The notes beneath the pieces were generated by a model. It saw only the letters and a program-made list of their open reading frames with translations. It had not been told where the DNA came from and ran no database searches. Both the position numbers and the translations under genes were made by a program. Shown here in pieces: positions 1 through 6,077 of a DNA stretch of 6,748 nt. Source of the DNA: Bacteroidales bacterium UBA1458 (GTDB lineage Bacteria; Bacteroidota; Bacteroidia; Bacteroidales; VadinHA17); the NCBI GenBank assembly GCA_002325785.1, contig DCSU01000104.1, positions 186 through 6,933 on the forward strand. The letters run 5' to 3'. Position 1 is the first letter of the stretch. Each line of letters begins with the position of its first letter.

Positions 1-389
1 GATTCAAAAAGGAGAACAAGGAGCTACTGACATACCTGCTGTTCGAGTCGGCCGACGAACTTTCATATATAAACAGTGTAAAGAAGGAACTGGATGGGGA
101 GTTTGACCAGATCAACACTACCAGCTATTACTTCATCAGGAAAAGTATCAGGAAGATCCTGAAAAACACCAGGAAATACATCAGGTATTCCAAAAAGAAA
201 CAGACGGAGGTTGACCTTTTGCTGCATTTCTGTACCAGGCTGAAGAGCCTCTCCCCGCCGATACAGAAGAATGCCTCCCTTATGAACCTATATAACAGAC
301 AGATAGACACCATCATAAAAAAGGTCTCCGTCCTGCACGAAGACCTGCAATACGACTACGGCCTTGAGGTGAGTGAATTGAAAAAATAG
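1..389 (+). CDS. Conserved hypothetical protein, C-terminal part (5' end outside window)
   Basis: This frame is open from the window edge (first full codon at 3) to a TAG at 387-389, giving about 128 residues with no start codon in view. The product is highly charged and Lys-rich, apparently all alpha-helical, with no signal peptide or membrane segment in the visible part. Landmarks are KENKELLTYLLFES near the visible N-terminus, YYFIRKSIRKILKNTRKYIR in the middle, and LHEDLQYDYGLEV close to the C-terminus. From memory this matches a conserved cytoplasmic protein family of about 150-170 residues, widespread in Bacteroidota and without an assigned function. If so, only some 30-40 N-terminal residues are missing. 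The coding call rests on the uninterrupted frame, the plausible amphipathic helices and the family resemblance. No function is proposed. Its stop lies 25 bp before the minus-strand relic stop, so the two are convergent. Confidence 0.85.
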   Translation, partial: FKKENKELLTYLLFESADELSYINSVKKELDGEFDQINTTSYYFIRKSIRKILKNTRKYIRYSKKKQTEVDLLLHFCTRLKSLSPPIQKNASLMNLYNRQIDTIIKKVSVLHEDLQYDYGLEVSELKK

Positions 390-396
390 ATGACCC

Positions 397-420
397 CGCT
401 GACAGGCAGTAGTCTCAGCG
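397..420. repeat. Short inverted repeat between convergent gene ends
   Basis: CGCTGA at 397-402 pairs with TCAGCG at 415-420, giving a 6-bp stem and a 12-nt loop. It lies just after the stop of the first gene and overlaps the stop of the minus-strand relic. There is no T-run directly after it on the + strand. On the minus strand a run of six T lies about 11 nt further on. It could be a weak or decayed terminator, but chance is possible with so short a stem. Confidence 0.25.
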
Positions 421-624
421 AACTTCCAGTTTAACCTTCAGTAGTTCCCGGTTGTTGGGTGCATATGTAAATATGTCATCCGAATTGGCACGCAGAGAAA
501 AATATTCGGGACGCACAGTCAAATCAGTTTCCGCAGAAGGGCAGAGCTTTGTAAAGAAATCCAGCCCGGGCATCGTCTCGGGTCACATGGCTTCCATGTA
601 GTAAATCGGACCCTTAAGTATTAA
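415..624 (-). pseudogene. Decayed 3' end of an unidentified gene (minus strand)
   Basis: On the minus strand, a frame running from a TAG at 627-625 to a TGA at 417-415 reads like genuine protein. It is broken only by one in-frame TGA at 585-583. Before that stop it reads LKGPIYYMEAM; after it come PETMPGLDFF, then a segment with LTVRPEYFSLRANSDD, and finally NNRELLKVKLEVR. From ATG 573 alone there would be 52 residues. The composition is balanced, with no low complexity, and it resembles the beta-rich C-terminal edge of an enzyme or extracellular domain. I do not recognise the family. A single C-to-T change from CGA would create the internal TGA. The upstream part of the gene is missing, cut off where the TPR gene begins at 637. 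I infer a truncated relic. A functional 52-residue small protein from ATG 573 is the alternative. Confidence 0.5.
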
Positions 625-636
625 CTAAATAAGTAC

Positions 637-2097
637 ATGATGAAAAGCGGAATCAAAAAACTAATTGCACCCGTCATTGCATTCCTGGTCACTGCAACAG
701 TGATCTTTGGATTCATTGCAGGCGATGAAGGTATGACTATTACAACAAAATCAGACAAGGCCAGGACATTGTTCAAGGAAGCATGGATAGAGGCGTATCA
801 AACCGGCGACATGCAAAAAGTATCCGGAATGCTTAAGCAGGCACTTGAGCTCGACCCTGCTTTCGCTCTGGCAAACCTCTGGTATGGCTATTTGGGATTT
901 GGCAGTGTTGAACGCGAAAAATTCATGGCTGCCGCTTTTGAACAGAGAGACAATATTTCGGAGGCAGAGAAGCATTTTATCCAGGCATATATGGAGCTGG
1001 AATACTCAAAGAGGGATGAAGCAATAAATGAATTAAAGACCGCAATCAGTCTGGCTCCCGGCGATAAACTTCTGCCTTTGCAGTTGGCGGCTGTCTATCT
1101 GAACTTCGGAATGAAAGAACATGCGCTGGAGTACGCAAGGCAAAGCTGCGAACTTGACCCGAATTTTGCCGGGGCTATTAGCTACCAGGGTTATATTCTC
1201 TGGGATATGGGAAAATATGACGAGGCTGAGGCCCTGTATGTCAAGTCGATAGAGTTGATCCCGGAAAGCACCCAGTTCCTTAACAGGTACGGTCAGCTGC
1301 TGAGAGGTACCGGCAGGATTGATGAAGCAATAGAGATGCATAAGAAGGCTCTTTCAATAAGGGATGAGTATATGCCAGCTCTCTACCTGGGGCACTGCTA
1401 CGTGGCAGCTGATAATTATCCTGCAGCAAGGGAGGCCTATCTCAAGGCAAAGGATGTCTCCACCACAAACGTGCAGAAAAGTTACTGCCTCTTCTATGTC
1501 GTAACCACCTGGCTCTATGAAGGCAATCTGCCAGAAGCCCTCGCTGCCTTTGACAGGCGTATAGCATTCAACAGGCAGTTGGGAGGTATGGATGAATACA
1601 TTATAGGTACCACAATACTTAAGGCATATAGCTGTCTTTTGTATGAAGACTATAAAGGTTATGAGAAATTTCTTGAAGATTACAAGGGGTATTTGTCGTC
1701 TCTCGAACTGAGTGAAGCGGACAGCATCTACTTTAATCAGACAAAAAATCTGATGGAGGGATATTTATATGCCTACTCCGGGAAAACAGAGATGGCTGAA
1801 AAATCCCTCGACCTGTATGAGAAGAGCCTGACCGAAGCAGAAAAAGATACATACAAGCAGGACCTGTTTGAGATGAGGGGAATTATTGACTTTCAAGAAG
1901 GCAATTACAAAGAAGCAATTGCAAACCTCGAGAAGTGCACTGAAATGGGCCTATATTATGCAGGATTATCGTACGAGAAGATGGGTAACATCGAAAAGGC
2001 GAAGGAAACCTATTCCAAAATCGTGAATAATCATCTGACCTCTCTCAACCTGGCTATTACCAAACCTTTTGCCAGGAAGCGACTGGCTCAGCTGTAG
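637..2097 (+). CDS. Exported or membrane-anchored tetratricopeptide repeat protein
   Basis: This 486-residue protein is built of helical repeats. Residues 8-28 are hydrophobic after a short Lys-containing start, so it is either a cleaved signal peptide or an N-terminal anchor that places the repeats in the periplasm. Clear TPR units (pattern W/Y-x-x-G-x-x-x...A...P) lie at about 62-90 (ALELDPAFALAN), 146-178 (CELDPNF), 180-212 (GYILWDMGKYDEAEALYVKS), 214-246 (GRIDEAIEMHKKAL) and 248-272, with a C-terminal set at about 411-464 (GNYKEAIANLEK and GNIEKAKETYSK). The middle, about 283-400, is helical but degenerate. No catalytic domain is visible, so the role is probably protein-protein scaffolding; the partner is unknown. 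Two Met codons are adjacent (637 and 640), and neither has a Shine-Dalgarno sequence. The gene stands alone, with 212 bp to the next start and no obvious terminator. Confidence 0.9.
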   Translation: MMKSGIKKLIAPVIAFLVTATVIFGFIAGDEGMTITTKSDKARTLFKEAWIEAYQTGDMQKVSGMLKQALELDPAFALANLWYGYLGFGSVEREKFMAAAFEQRDNISEAEKHFIQAYMELEYSKRDEAINELKTAISLAPGDKLLPLQLAAVYLNFGMKEHALEYARQSCELDPNFAGAISYQGYILWDMGKYDEAEALYVKSIELIPESTQFLNRYGQLLRGTGRIDEAIEMHKKALSIRDEYMPALYLGHCYVAADNYPAAREAYLKAKDVSTTNVQKSYCLFYVVTTWLYEGNLPEALAAFDRRIAFNRQLGGMDEYIIGTTILKAYSCLLYEDYKGYEKFLEDYKGYLSSLELSEADSIYFNQTKNLMEGYLYAYSGKTEMAEKSLDLYEKSLTEAEKDTYKQDLFEMRGIIDFQEGNYKEAIANLEKCTEMGLYYAGLSYEKMGNIEKAKETYSKIVNNHLTSLNLAITKPFARKRLAQL

Positions 2098-2230
2098 CCG
2101 GGTCTGACTTGTCAGTGCATTGAGCTTGCACCAGTTTTGCCCGGGGTGATTTCGTCCCGTGAGTCGACCCGCAGGCCGCATGCGTTGCTCCCCTTGATAG
2201 GATGGAACTACGGTCCAGCCCTGTTGAGGT
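2098..2230. other. GC-rich intergenic block of unknown nature
   Basis: The first 130 or so bases after the TPR stop are clearly richer in G and C than the AT-rich stretch at 2231-2290. They include a small inverted repeat at 2104-2115 (CTGAC-TT-GTCAG) and the palindrome CGCATGCG. The block stays open on the + strand in the TPR frame from 2098 to a TAA at 2233-2235. It is also open on the minus strand, through 2253-1966. Such long double-strand openness outside a gene suggests a decayed coding segment or a dispersed intergenic repeat. I recognise no protein family in either reading. Confidence 0.3.
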
Positions 2231-2274
2231 ATTAATGTTTTGTGCTTCATCAAACTGACATCGACATTTAATTG

Positions 2275-2282
2275 TAGTTTTG
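2275..2282 (+). promoter_or_regulatory. Putative -7 promoter element of the short-chain dehydrogenase gene
   Basis: TAGTTTTG is a perfect match to the Bacteroidota primary sigma factor -7 consensus TAnnTTTG. It lies 27 bp before the ATG at 2310, so transcription would start near 2288 and leave a short leader of about 20 nt. No TTTG is found at the usual -33 spacing; the nearest (2239-2242) is about 32 bp upstream, which is too far. The element sits in an AT-rich stretch directly upstream of the gene, which supports the call. Confidence 0.5.
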
Positions 2283-2309
2283 CCTTAAGCGAGATACTAC
2301 ATCACAGGC

Positions 2310-3107
2310 ATGAAAACAGCAGTTGTTACAGGCGGCACCAGGGGCATTGGCGCTGCACTTGTCAGATTCTTCCTGAAGTCCGGATGGAATGTTGCATATT
2401 CAGGAACATCGGATGCTACGGTGCAAAATTCATTGCAGTCACTCGAAGGGCATTTTGAAAGGCGAAGATATGCTGCCTTCAAATGCGATGTCACAGCTGA
2501 AGCTGACCTGGTCAGCCTCTGGGATGGAGCTGTCAAAAACTTCGGCAGCGTTAATATATGGGTAAACAACGCAGGCAGGTCAAATGACCAGACGCCCTTC
2601 CATAAACTCGAACCTGATGTTTTCACCCGGATCATTGACACCAATGTGAAAGGATTGATGCTGGCTACTCATCTGGCTTACAATCGCATGCTCGCTCAGG
2701 GTTTCGGAGCCATCTACAATATGGAAGGTCTCGGAAGCGACGGGCGGCGGATCACGGGCCTGACACCGTATGGCACCTCGAAGAGGGCAGTCCGGTACTT
2801 CTCAGATGCCTTTGCAGCAGAGGTGAAAAAGGGTCCGGTAATTGTCGGAACCATCAGTCCAGGCATGGTGCTGACTGACCTGACCATGACCCAGGTCCGT
2901 AATGATCCGGAGAACAGCAGGCAGTTGATAAAGATATATAACATTCTCGCCAACGAGGCTGACACTGTGGCTCCGTTCCTGGTGAGGAAGATGATCGCCA
3001 ACAAGAAGAACGGTGCCAAAATCTCATGGCTTACTACGGGAAAGGTCATCGGCAGATTCCTTTTTGCCCCCTTCTCCCGCCGTGATATTGTCAGCAAGTA
3101 TCTCTAA
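2310..3107 (+). CDS. Short-chain dehydrogenase/reductase, NYC1/NOL (chlorophyll b reductase)-like subgroup
   Basis: This is a 265-residue cytoplasmic classical SDR with a Rossmann fold, predicted to be an NAD(P)(H)-dependent oxidoreductase. The cofactor motif TGGTRGIG is at 7-14, D60 lies in CDV, the NNAG motif is at 86-89, and the active-site Tyr154 and Lys158 are in YGTSK. The segment carrying the catalytic Ser is IYNMEGLGSDGR (135-146) instead of the usual IVNISS. Ser143, 11 residues before the Tyr, is the probable catalytic Ser. The same N-M-(D/E)-G-x-G-S signature, from memory, marks the NYC1/NOL chlorophyll b reductase branch and its non-photosynthetic bacterial homologues. SPGMVLTDL (183-191) is the usual post-active-site loop. 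Nothing else here suggests pigment metabolism, so the true substrate is unknown. The gene has its own candidate promoter upstream and a terminator downstream, which fits a single-gene unit. Confidence 0.92.
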   Translation: MKTAVVTGGTRGIGAALVRFFLKSGWNVAYSGTSDATVQNSLQSLEGHFERRRYAAFKCDVTAEADLVSLWDGAVKNFGSVNIWVNNAGRSNDQTPFHKLEPDVFTRIIDTNVKGLMLATHLAYNRMLAQGFGAIYNMEGLGSDGRRITGLTPYGTSKRAVRYFSDAFAAEVKKGPVIVGTISPGMVLTDLTMTQVRNDPENSRQLIKIYNILANEADTVAPFLVRKMIANKKNGAKISWLTTGKVIGRFLFAPFSRRDIVSKYL

Positions 3108-3154
3108 TTCCGTTCTTAACAAGGTGGCACGATAACCTTCGCCACTGCCTCCTC

Positions 3155-3181
3155 CTGATGTGGAACATCAGTTGCTTTTTT
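3155..3181 (+). terminator. Rho-independent terminator after the short-chain dehydrogenase gene
   Basis: CTGATGT (3155-3161) and ACATCAG (3165-3171) form a perfect 7-bp stem with a GGA loop. It is followed by TTGC, a run of six T (3176-3181) and a second T-run at 3184-3188. It lies 47 bp after the SDR stop and separates that gene from the oxidoreductase/isomerase unit. Confidence 0.8.
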
Positions 3182-3185
3182 ACTT

Positions 3186-3215
3186 TTTGTAATTATCCTG
3201 AATTTGCTTAAATTG
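3186..3215 (+). promoter_or_regulatory. Weak candidate promoter for the oxidoreductase/isomerase unit
   Basis: TTTG at 3186-3189 (-33 type) and TTAAATTG at 3208-3215 (six of eight matches to TAnnTTTG) are 18 bp apart, close to the spacing of Bacteroidota promoters. The position, just after the terminator and about 78 bp before the chosen ATG, is suitable. The -7 match is imperfect, so this is tentative. Confidence 0.3.
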
Positions 3216-3293
3216 AATGACCTAACTGACGGGGAATTATACCGCAGACAAAGGCACCTGTTTCTCAGTCTTTATTCACCTAAAACTGGCATT

Positions 3294-4808
3294 ATGGGAT
3301 CGAGGAAATCTATTAACCGCCGAAAATTCATCAGTTCAACCGTCGCCACGGCTGCAACCATAACAGTGGTCCCCAGGTTTGTACTGGGCGGACCGGGATA
3401 CGTCGCACCCTCCGATAAGATCAATATAGCCAATATCGGCTGCGGCACCCAGGGACTGCGGGAGATGCCGTCACTGCTGCAGAGTCCTGATATACAGGTT
3501 GTAGCTGTCTGTGATGTGAACAGGCTCACTGACGACTATCTCGACTGGTCGCCGGAGGGCCTGCGGAACACAATCCGGAATACCCTTGACGAGCCCGGCT
3601 GGGGCGCAAGCTACAAGGGCATCCCGGGCGGAAGGGATATAGGCAGGGAATTTGTCGAGACATATTATGGCAAGAATAAACCTTCCGGCAACTGGACGGG
3701 ATGCAAATCCTATGAGGATTACCGTGAGCTGCTTGAGAAGGAGCCGGGTATCGATGCCATTAAGATCATGACCCCGGATCATCATCATGCCCATCTCGCC
3801 ATCGCAGCCATGAAAAAAGGCAAACATGTGATCACGCATAAACCCATCGCCAACCGCATGTACGAGGGAAGGCTCGCCATCGAGACGGCAAAGAGCTCAG
3901 GGGTGAAGACACACCTCCTGGCATGGAGCGAGCGGCCGCAGTATGAGTTGATTCTGAAATGGATCAATGACGGGGTAATCGGCAAGCTGAAAGAGATACA
4001 CAACTGGTCATACCGGCCGGTATGGGAACAGTGGCCATCGAGGCCCACAGAATCCAAACCCGTCCCCGATGGCTTCAACTGGGAACTGTGGCTGGGACCC
4101 GTACCCGACATGCCCTTCCACCCTTATTACACTCACAACCGGTTCCGCGGTTGGTATGATTTCGGAGGCGGCAGTATCGCAGACATGGGTCATTACAGCC
4201 TCTTCCCGCTGTTCCTGACATTCGGCATCGACAGGCCGCCTGTCAGTGCAAAATCATACGGCACCACACACAGGTACGTCGATGGCAATACCTATAAATG
4301 GGTTAAGAATGATGTGGCATTTCCACTCTCATGCATGATCCAGCTGGAATTCCCGGAACAGCAGAGCCTTCCTGCATTTGATCTCTTCTGGTATGACGGC
4401 GGCATGAAACCTTTTATCCCTGACGAACTCAGGGAGGATAAACGCGATATGCCTGAGGAGGGGATGATGTTCGTGGGTGAGAAGGGAAAGATACTGGCAG
4501 GATTCCGTGGTGAAGATCCTGAGATCATACCATCGCGACTGATGAAGGTGTACCAGGGTGAGAAGGAGGTGCAGGAGATAGAGGAGGATAGCCGCTCCAA
4601 CACCTGGCTCGAAGCGATAAAGAACGACAGGGAGTCGCCCGGCAGCTTCAGGTATGCAGGAACCGTCACCGAAGCCATCAACCTTGCTGCTGTCGCTCTG
4701 CGTGCCGGTAAAAAGGTGGAATATGACTCAGAGAATATGAAGATAACCAATGATGAAGCAGCCAACAGGTACCTGACACGCGAATACAGGAAAGGCTGGG
4801 AACTCTGA
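3294..4808 (+). CDS. Tat-exported Gfo/Idh/MocA family oxidoreductase
   Basis: From ATG 3294 the product has 504 residues. The frame extends upstream to a TTG at 3204, but the ATG puts the Tat-type signal (NRRKFIS at 8-14, hydrophobic to about 31) at the N-terminus, so I prefer it. The nucleotide-binding domain begins at 43 with INIANIGCGTQG (Gly49, Gly51, Gly54); Asp74 in VCDVN ends the second strand. PDHHHAHLAIAAMKKGKHV (161-179) is a family landmark. The usual EKP motif reads THKPIA, keeping Lys183 and Pro184 but replacing Glu with His182. GGGSIADMGHY (291-301) holds the conserved Asp297 and His300. The family oxidises or reduces sugars and sugar derivatives with NAD(P). An exported member needs a tightly held cofactor, as in Zymomonas glucose-fructose oxidoreductase. 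The length is typical of exported Bacteroidota members with an enlarged C-terminal domain. It is followed after 13 bp by the isomerase-like gene. The substrate is unknown. Confidence 0.93.
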   Translation: MGSRKSINRRKFISSTVATAATITVVPRFVLGGPGYVAPSDKINIANIGCGTQGLREMPSLLQSPDIQVVAVCDVNRLTDDYLDWSPEGLRNTIRNTLDEPGWGASYKGIPGGRDIGREFVETYYGKNKPSGNWTGCKSYEDYRELLEKEPGIDAIKIMTPDHHHAHLAIAAMKKGKHVITHKPIANRMYEGRLAIETAKSSGVKTHLLAWSERPQYELILKWINDGVIGKLKEIHNWSYRPVWEQWPSRPTESKPVPDGFNWELWLGPVPDMPFHPYYTHNRFRGWYDFGGGSIADMGHYSLFPLFLTFGIDRPPVSAKSYGTTHRYVDGNTYKWVKNDVAFPLSCMIQLEFPEQQSLPAFDLFWYDGGMKPFIPDELREDKRDMPEEGMMFVGEKGKILAGFRGEDPEIIPSRLMKVYQGEKEVQEIEEDSRSNTWLEAIKNDRESPGSFRYAGTVTEAINLAAVALRAGKKVEYDSENMKITNDEAANRYLTREYRKGWEL

Positions 4809-4821
4809 AAAAAACAAAAAC

Positions 4822-5754
4822 ATGAAAGAGACGCGAAAGAATTTTTCAAGAAGAGGTTTCATTGAAAAAACTGCACTGCTGGGGGCGGCAGGAATGGTTG
4901 TGCCGGCACTGGGCCTTGGGGCCGAACCGACAACCGGTCTGCAATCCGCTACGGTAACCGGACCGCTGCCCCATCCGTTGGCAACACCGCGGATGACGCA
5001 TGATGATATATCACTCGCACAGTGGGCGCTGGTGGAGGAGATAAGGGCGGGGAAATGGACGAACCTCGATTTTCCGCGAATCGCCAGGGAAGATTTTGGC
5101 CTGAACGGAATCGAATTCGTGAATACGCTGTTTGAGGTGCCCACTGTGGACTATCTGAACCGGCTGAAGAAGAATGCGGAGGACCATGGCGTAACCATGG
5201 TGCTGATCATGGTTGATGCCGAGGGCGACGGTTGTGAGAGCACCCCTGCACTGCGCAAACAGTTTGTTGTCAATCACAGGAAATGGATTGATATTGCGAA
5301 CTACCTGGGCTGCAAAGCGATACGCACCAACTGCCGGGGACCGAAGGATGTGAATAAGGACGAGGCCCTGAAGTGGGCGACGGAATCTTACAACATGCTG
5401 CTGGAATATGCCGTGCCGGCAGGAATCAGCGTATGCATCGAGAATCACGGGGGAGTATCGAATGACCCCGACTGGATGGTGGCGCTGTTGAAAGAAGTGA
5501 ATCACCTTTACTTCGGCTCGTATCCCGACTGGCGGGGGCCGGCCGCAGATTTCGACAATGTCGTTTATCTCGAAAAGATGCTGCCCTGGGCGGTGGGTAT
5601 GTCCTATCGCAATCAACCGACGGAGGAGCTGACGGCAAAAATGATAAAGATGAGTCGCGACGGTGGCTACAAGGGCTGGTACGGTATTGAATCAACCGGG
5701 AGGGAAGCCATCATGCAGGGCAAGCAGCTTCTTAAGAAGTACCTGGAGATCTGA
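4822..5754 (+). CDS. Tat-exported sugar phosphate isomerase/epimerase-like TIM-barrel protein
   Basis: This is a 310-residue product with a textbook twin-arginine signal: SRRGFIEK at 9-16, a hydrophobic stretch at 17-33 and likely cleavage near 34 (LGLGA). The mature part is a xylose-isomerase-like TIM barrel (AP endonuclease 2 type). Visible strand motifs are GIEFVN (96-101), TMVLIMVDAEG (125-135), CKAIRTNC (164-171), SVCIENHGG (203-211), WAVGMSYR (256-263) and GWYGIEST (285-292). Glu207 and Glu290 are the probable metal-binding acids, with Asp236 in YPDWRG a third candidate. The strand that often supplies a His in related epimerases reads VGMSY here, so one ligand may differ. It starts 13 bp after the oxidoreductase stop in an A-rich gap without Shine-Dalgarno, so co-transcription is very likely. 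An epimerase, isomerase or lyase acting on the partner's substrate or product is plausible; the reaction is not determined. Confidence 0.9.
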   Translation: MKETRKNFSRRGFIEKTALLGAAGMVVPALGLGAEPTTGLQSATVTGPLPHPLATPRMTHDDISLAQWALVEEIRAGKWTNLDFPRIAREDFGLNGIEFVNTLFEVPTVDYLNRLKKNAEDHGVTMVLIMVDAEGDGCESTPALRKQFVVNHRKWIDIANYLGCKAIRTNCRGPKDVNKDEALKWATESYNMLLEYAVPAGISVCIENHGGVSNDPDWMVALLKEVNHLYFGSYPDWRGPAADFDNVVYLEKMLPWAVGMSYRNQPTEELTAKMIKMSRDGGYKGWYGIESTGREAIMQGKQLLKKYLEI

Positions 5755-5880
5755 CATCCCCTTCTGGTAACCGGTCTGGCTGCCGTATTTTGGTGAGTTC
5801 TTATTATTACTTACCAGGTAGCAATTTACCAATTAGTAAGTTTGGGTAAAGTTGTCAGTAATGGCTGGGGATTGAGTCCT

Positions 5881-5976
5881 ATTCAATCGGCCTCAATGGA
5901 TATTTGGGAGCAGTTAAGCAATCCGGATTTTATACTCCTCGAATACGAGGGGTATATAAATCAATTATGCAGATGA
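5881..5976 (+). pseudogene. Fragment resembling a KilA-N domain protein
   Basis: Starting at ATG 5896 the + strand encodes 26 residues before a TGA at 5974-5976. They begin MDIWEQLSNPDF and continue LLEYEGYINQ. From memory this matches the conserved piece of KilA-N domain proteins that reads approximately IWEQLNNPDFN followed by EFEG and N-x-A-G, which belong to a phage- and mobile-element-associated DNA-binding family common in Bacteroidota. The full domain has about 80-100 residues and would continue with an N-S-F...W-I-E segment. I see nothing like that in any frame after 5976. The frame is open upstream to 5797, but that part does not look like the domain. I infer a leftover of a degraded gene. 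The match is short, so chance resemblance cannot be excluded. Confidence 0.5.
5931..5956. repeat. Strong inverted repeat (11-bp arms, 4-nt loop)
   Basis: TATACTCCTCG (5931-5941) and CGAGGGGTATA (5946-5956) flank the loop AATA. Ten of the eleven pairs are Watson-Crick, and the remaining one is a U-G wobble in + strand RNA. No T-run follows on either strand, so it is not a standard intrinsic terminator. It lies inside the KilA-N-like relic, about 120 bp before the next gene. It could be an operator, an RNA hairpin in a leader, or the trace of an insertion. Confidence 0.6.
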
Positions 5977-6021
5977 TTACAAAACCTGTTTCAGACCGAT
6001 TGTGCAATATGTAATGGCACT

Positions 6022-6053
6022 TTTTATCAGGACAAATCTTTTTCTTAAATTTA
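6022..6053 (+). promoter_or_regulatory. Weak candidate promoter of the secreted protein gene
   Basis: TAAATTTA at 6046-6053 matches seven of eight positions of the Bacteroidota -7 consensus TAnnTTTG. A TTTT at 6022-6025 sits at the -33 position. The predicted start of transcription, near 6060, would leave a leader of about 18 nt before the ATG at 6078. The region is generally AT-rich, so this is only suggestive. Confidence 0.3.
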
Positions 6054-6077
6054 TTCTTCCTTCTTGCCCTTACCCCT

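Noticed and set aside
1966..2253. 95-residue minus-strand frame across the TPR gene end and spacer
   Set aside because: Half of it is antisense to the TPR gene and no family is recognised. The spacer part is recorded separately as an unexplained GC-rich block.
3204..3293. Upstream extension of the oxidoreductase frame from a TTG at 3204
   Set aside because: It would add 30 residues before the twin-arginine signal, and the region overlaps a likely promoter. ATG 3294 places the signal at the N-terminus.
4292..4849. 185-residue open frame on the minus strand
   Set aside because: It lies opposite the oxidoreductase gene, is Ser/Phe-rich and has no family-like motif. It is a by-product of codon use in the real gene.
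5011..5616. 201-residue open frame on the minus strand
   Set aside because: It is antisense to the TIM-barrel gene, which has clear family motifs. The composition is His/Arg-rich and unlike a natural protein.
5810..5842. Nested inverted repeat ACTTAC...GTAAGT with inner GGTA...TACC
   Set aside because: The arms are only 6 and 4 bp in AT-rich sequence, with no T-run and mismatches between the two stems; probably chance.
5797..5895. Upstream part of the open frame leading into the KilA-N-like fragment
   Set aside because: It is open but shows no resemblance to the domain and has no ATG in frame, so the relic is called only from about 5881.
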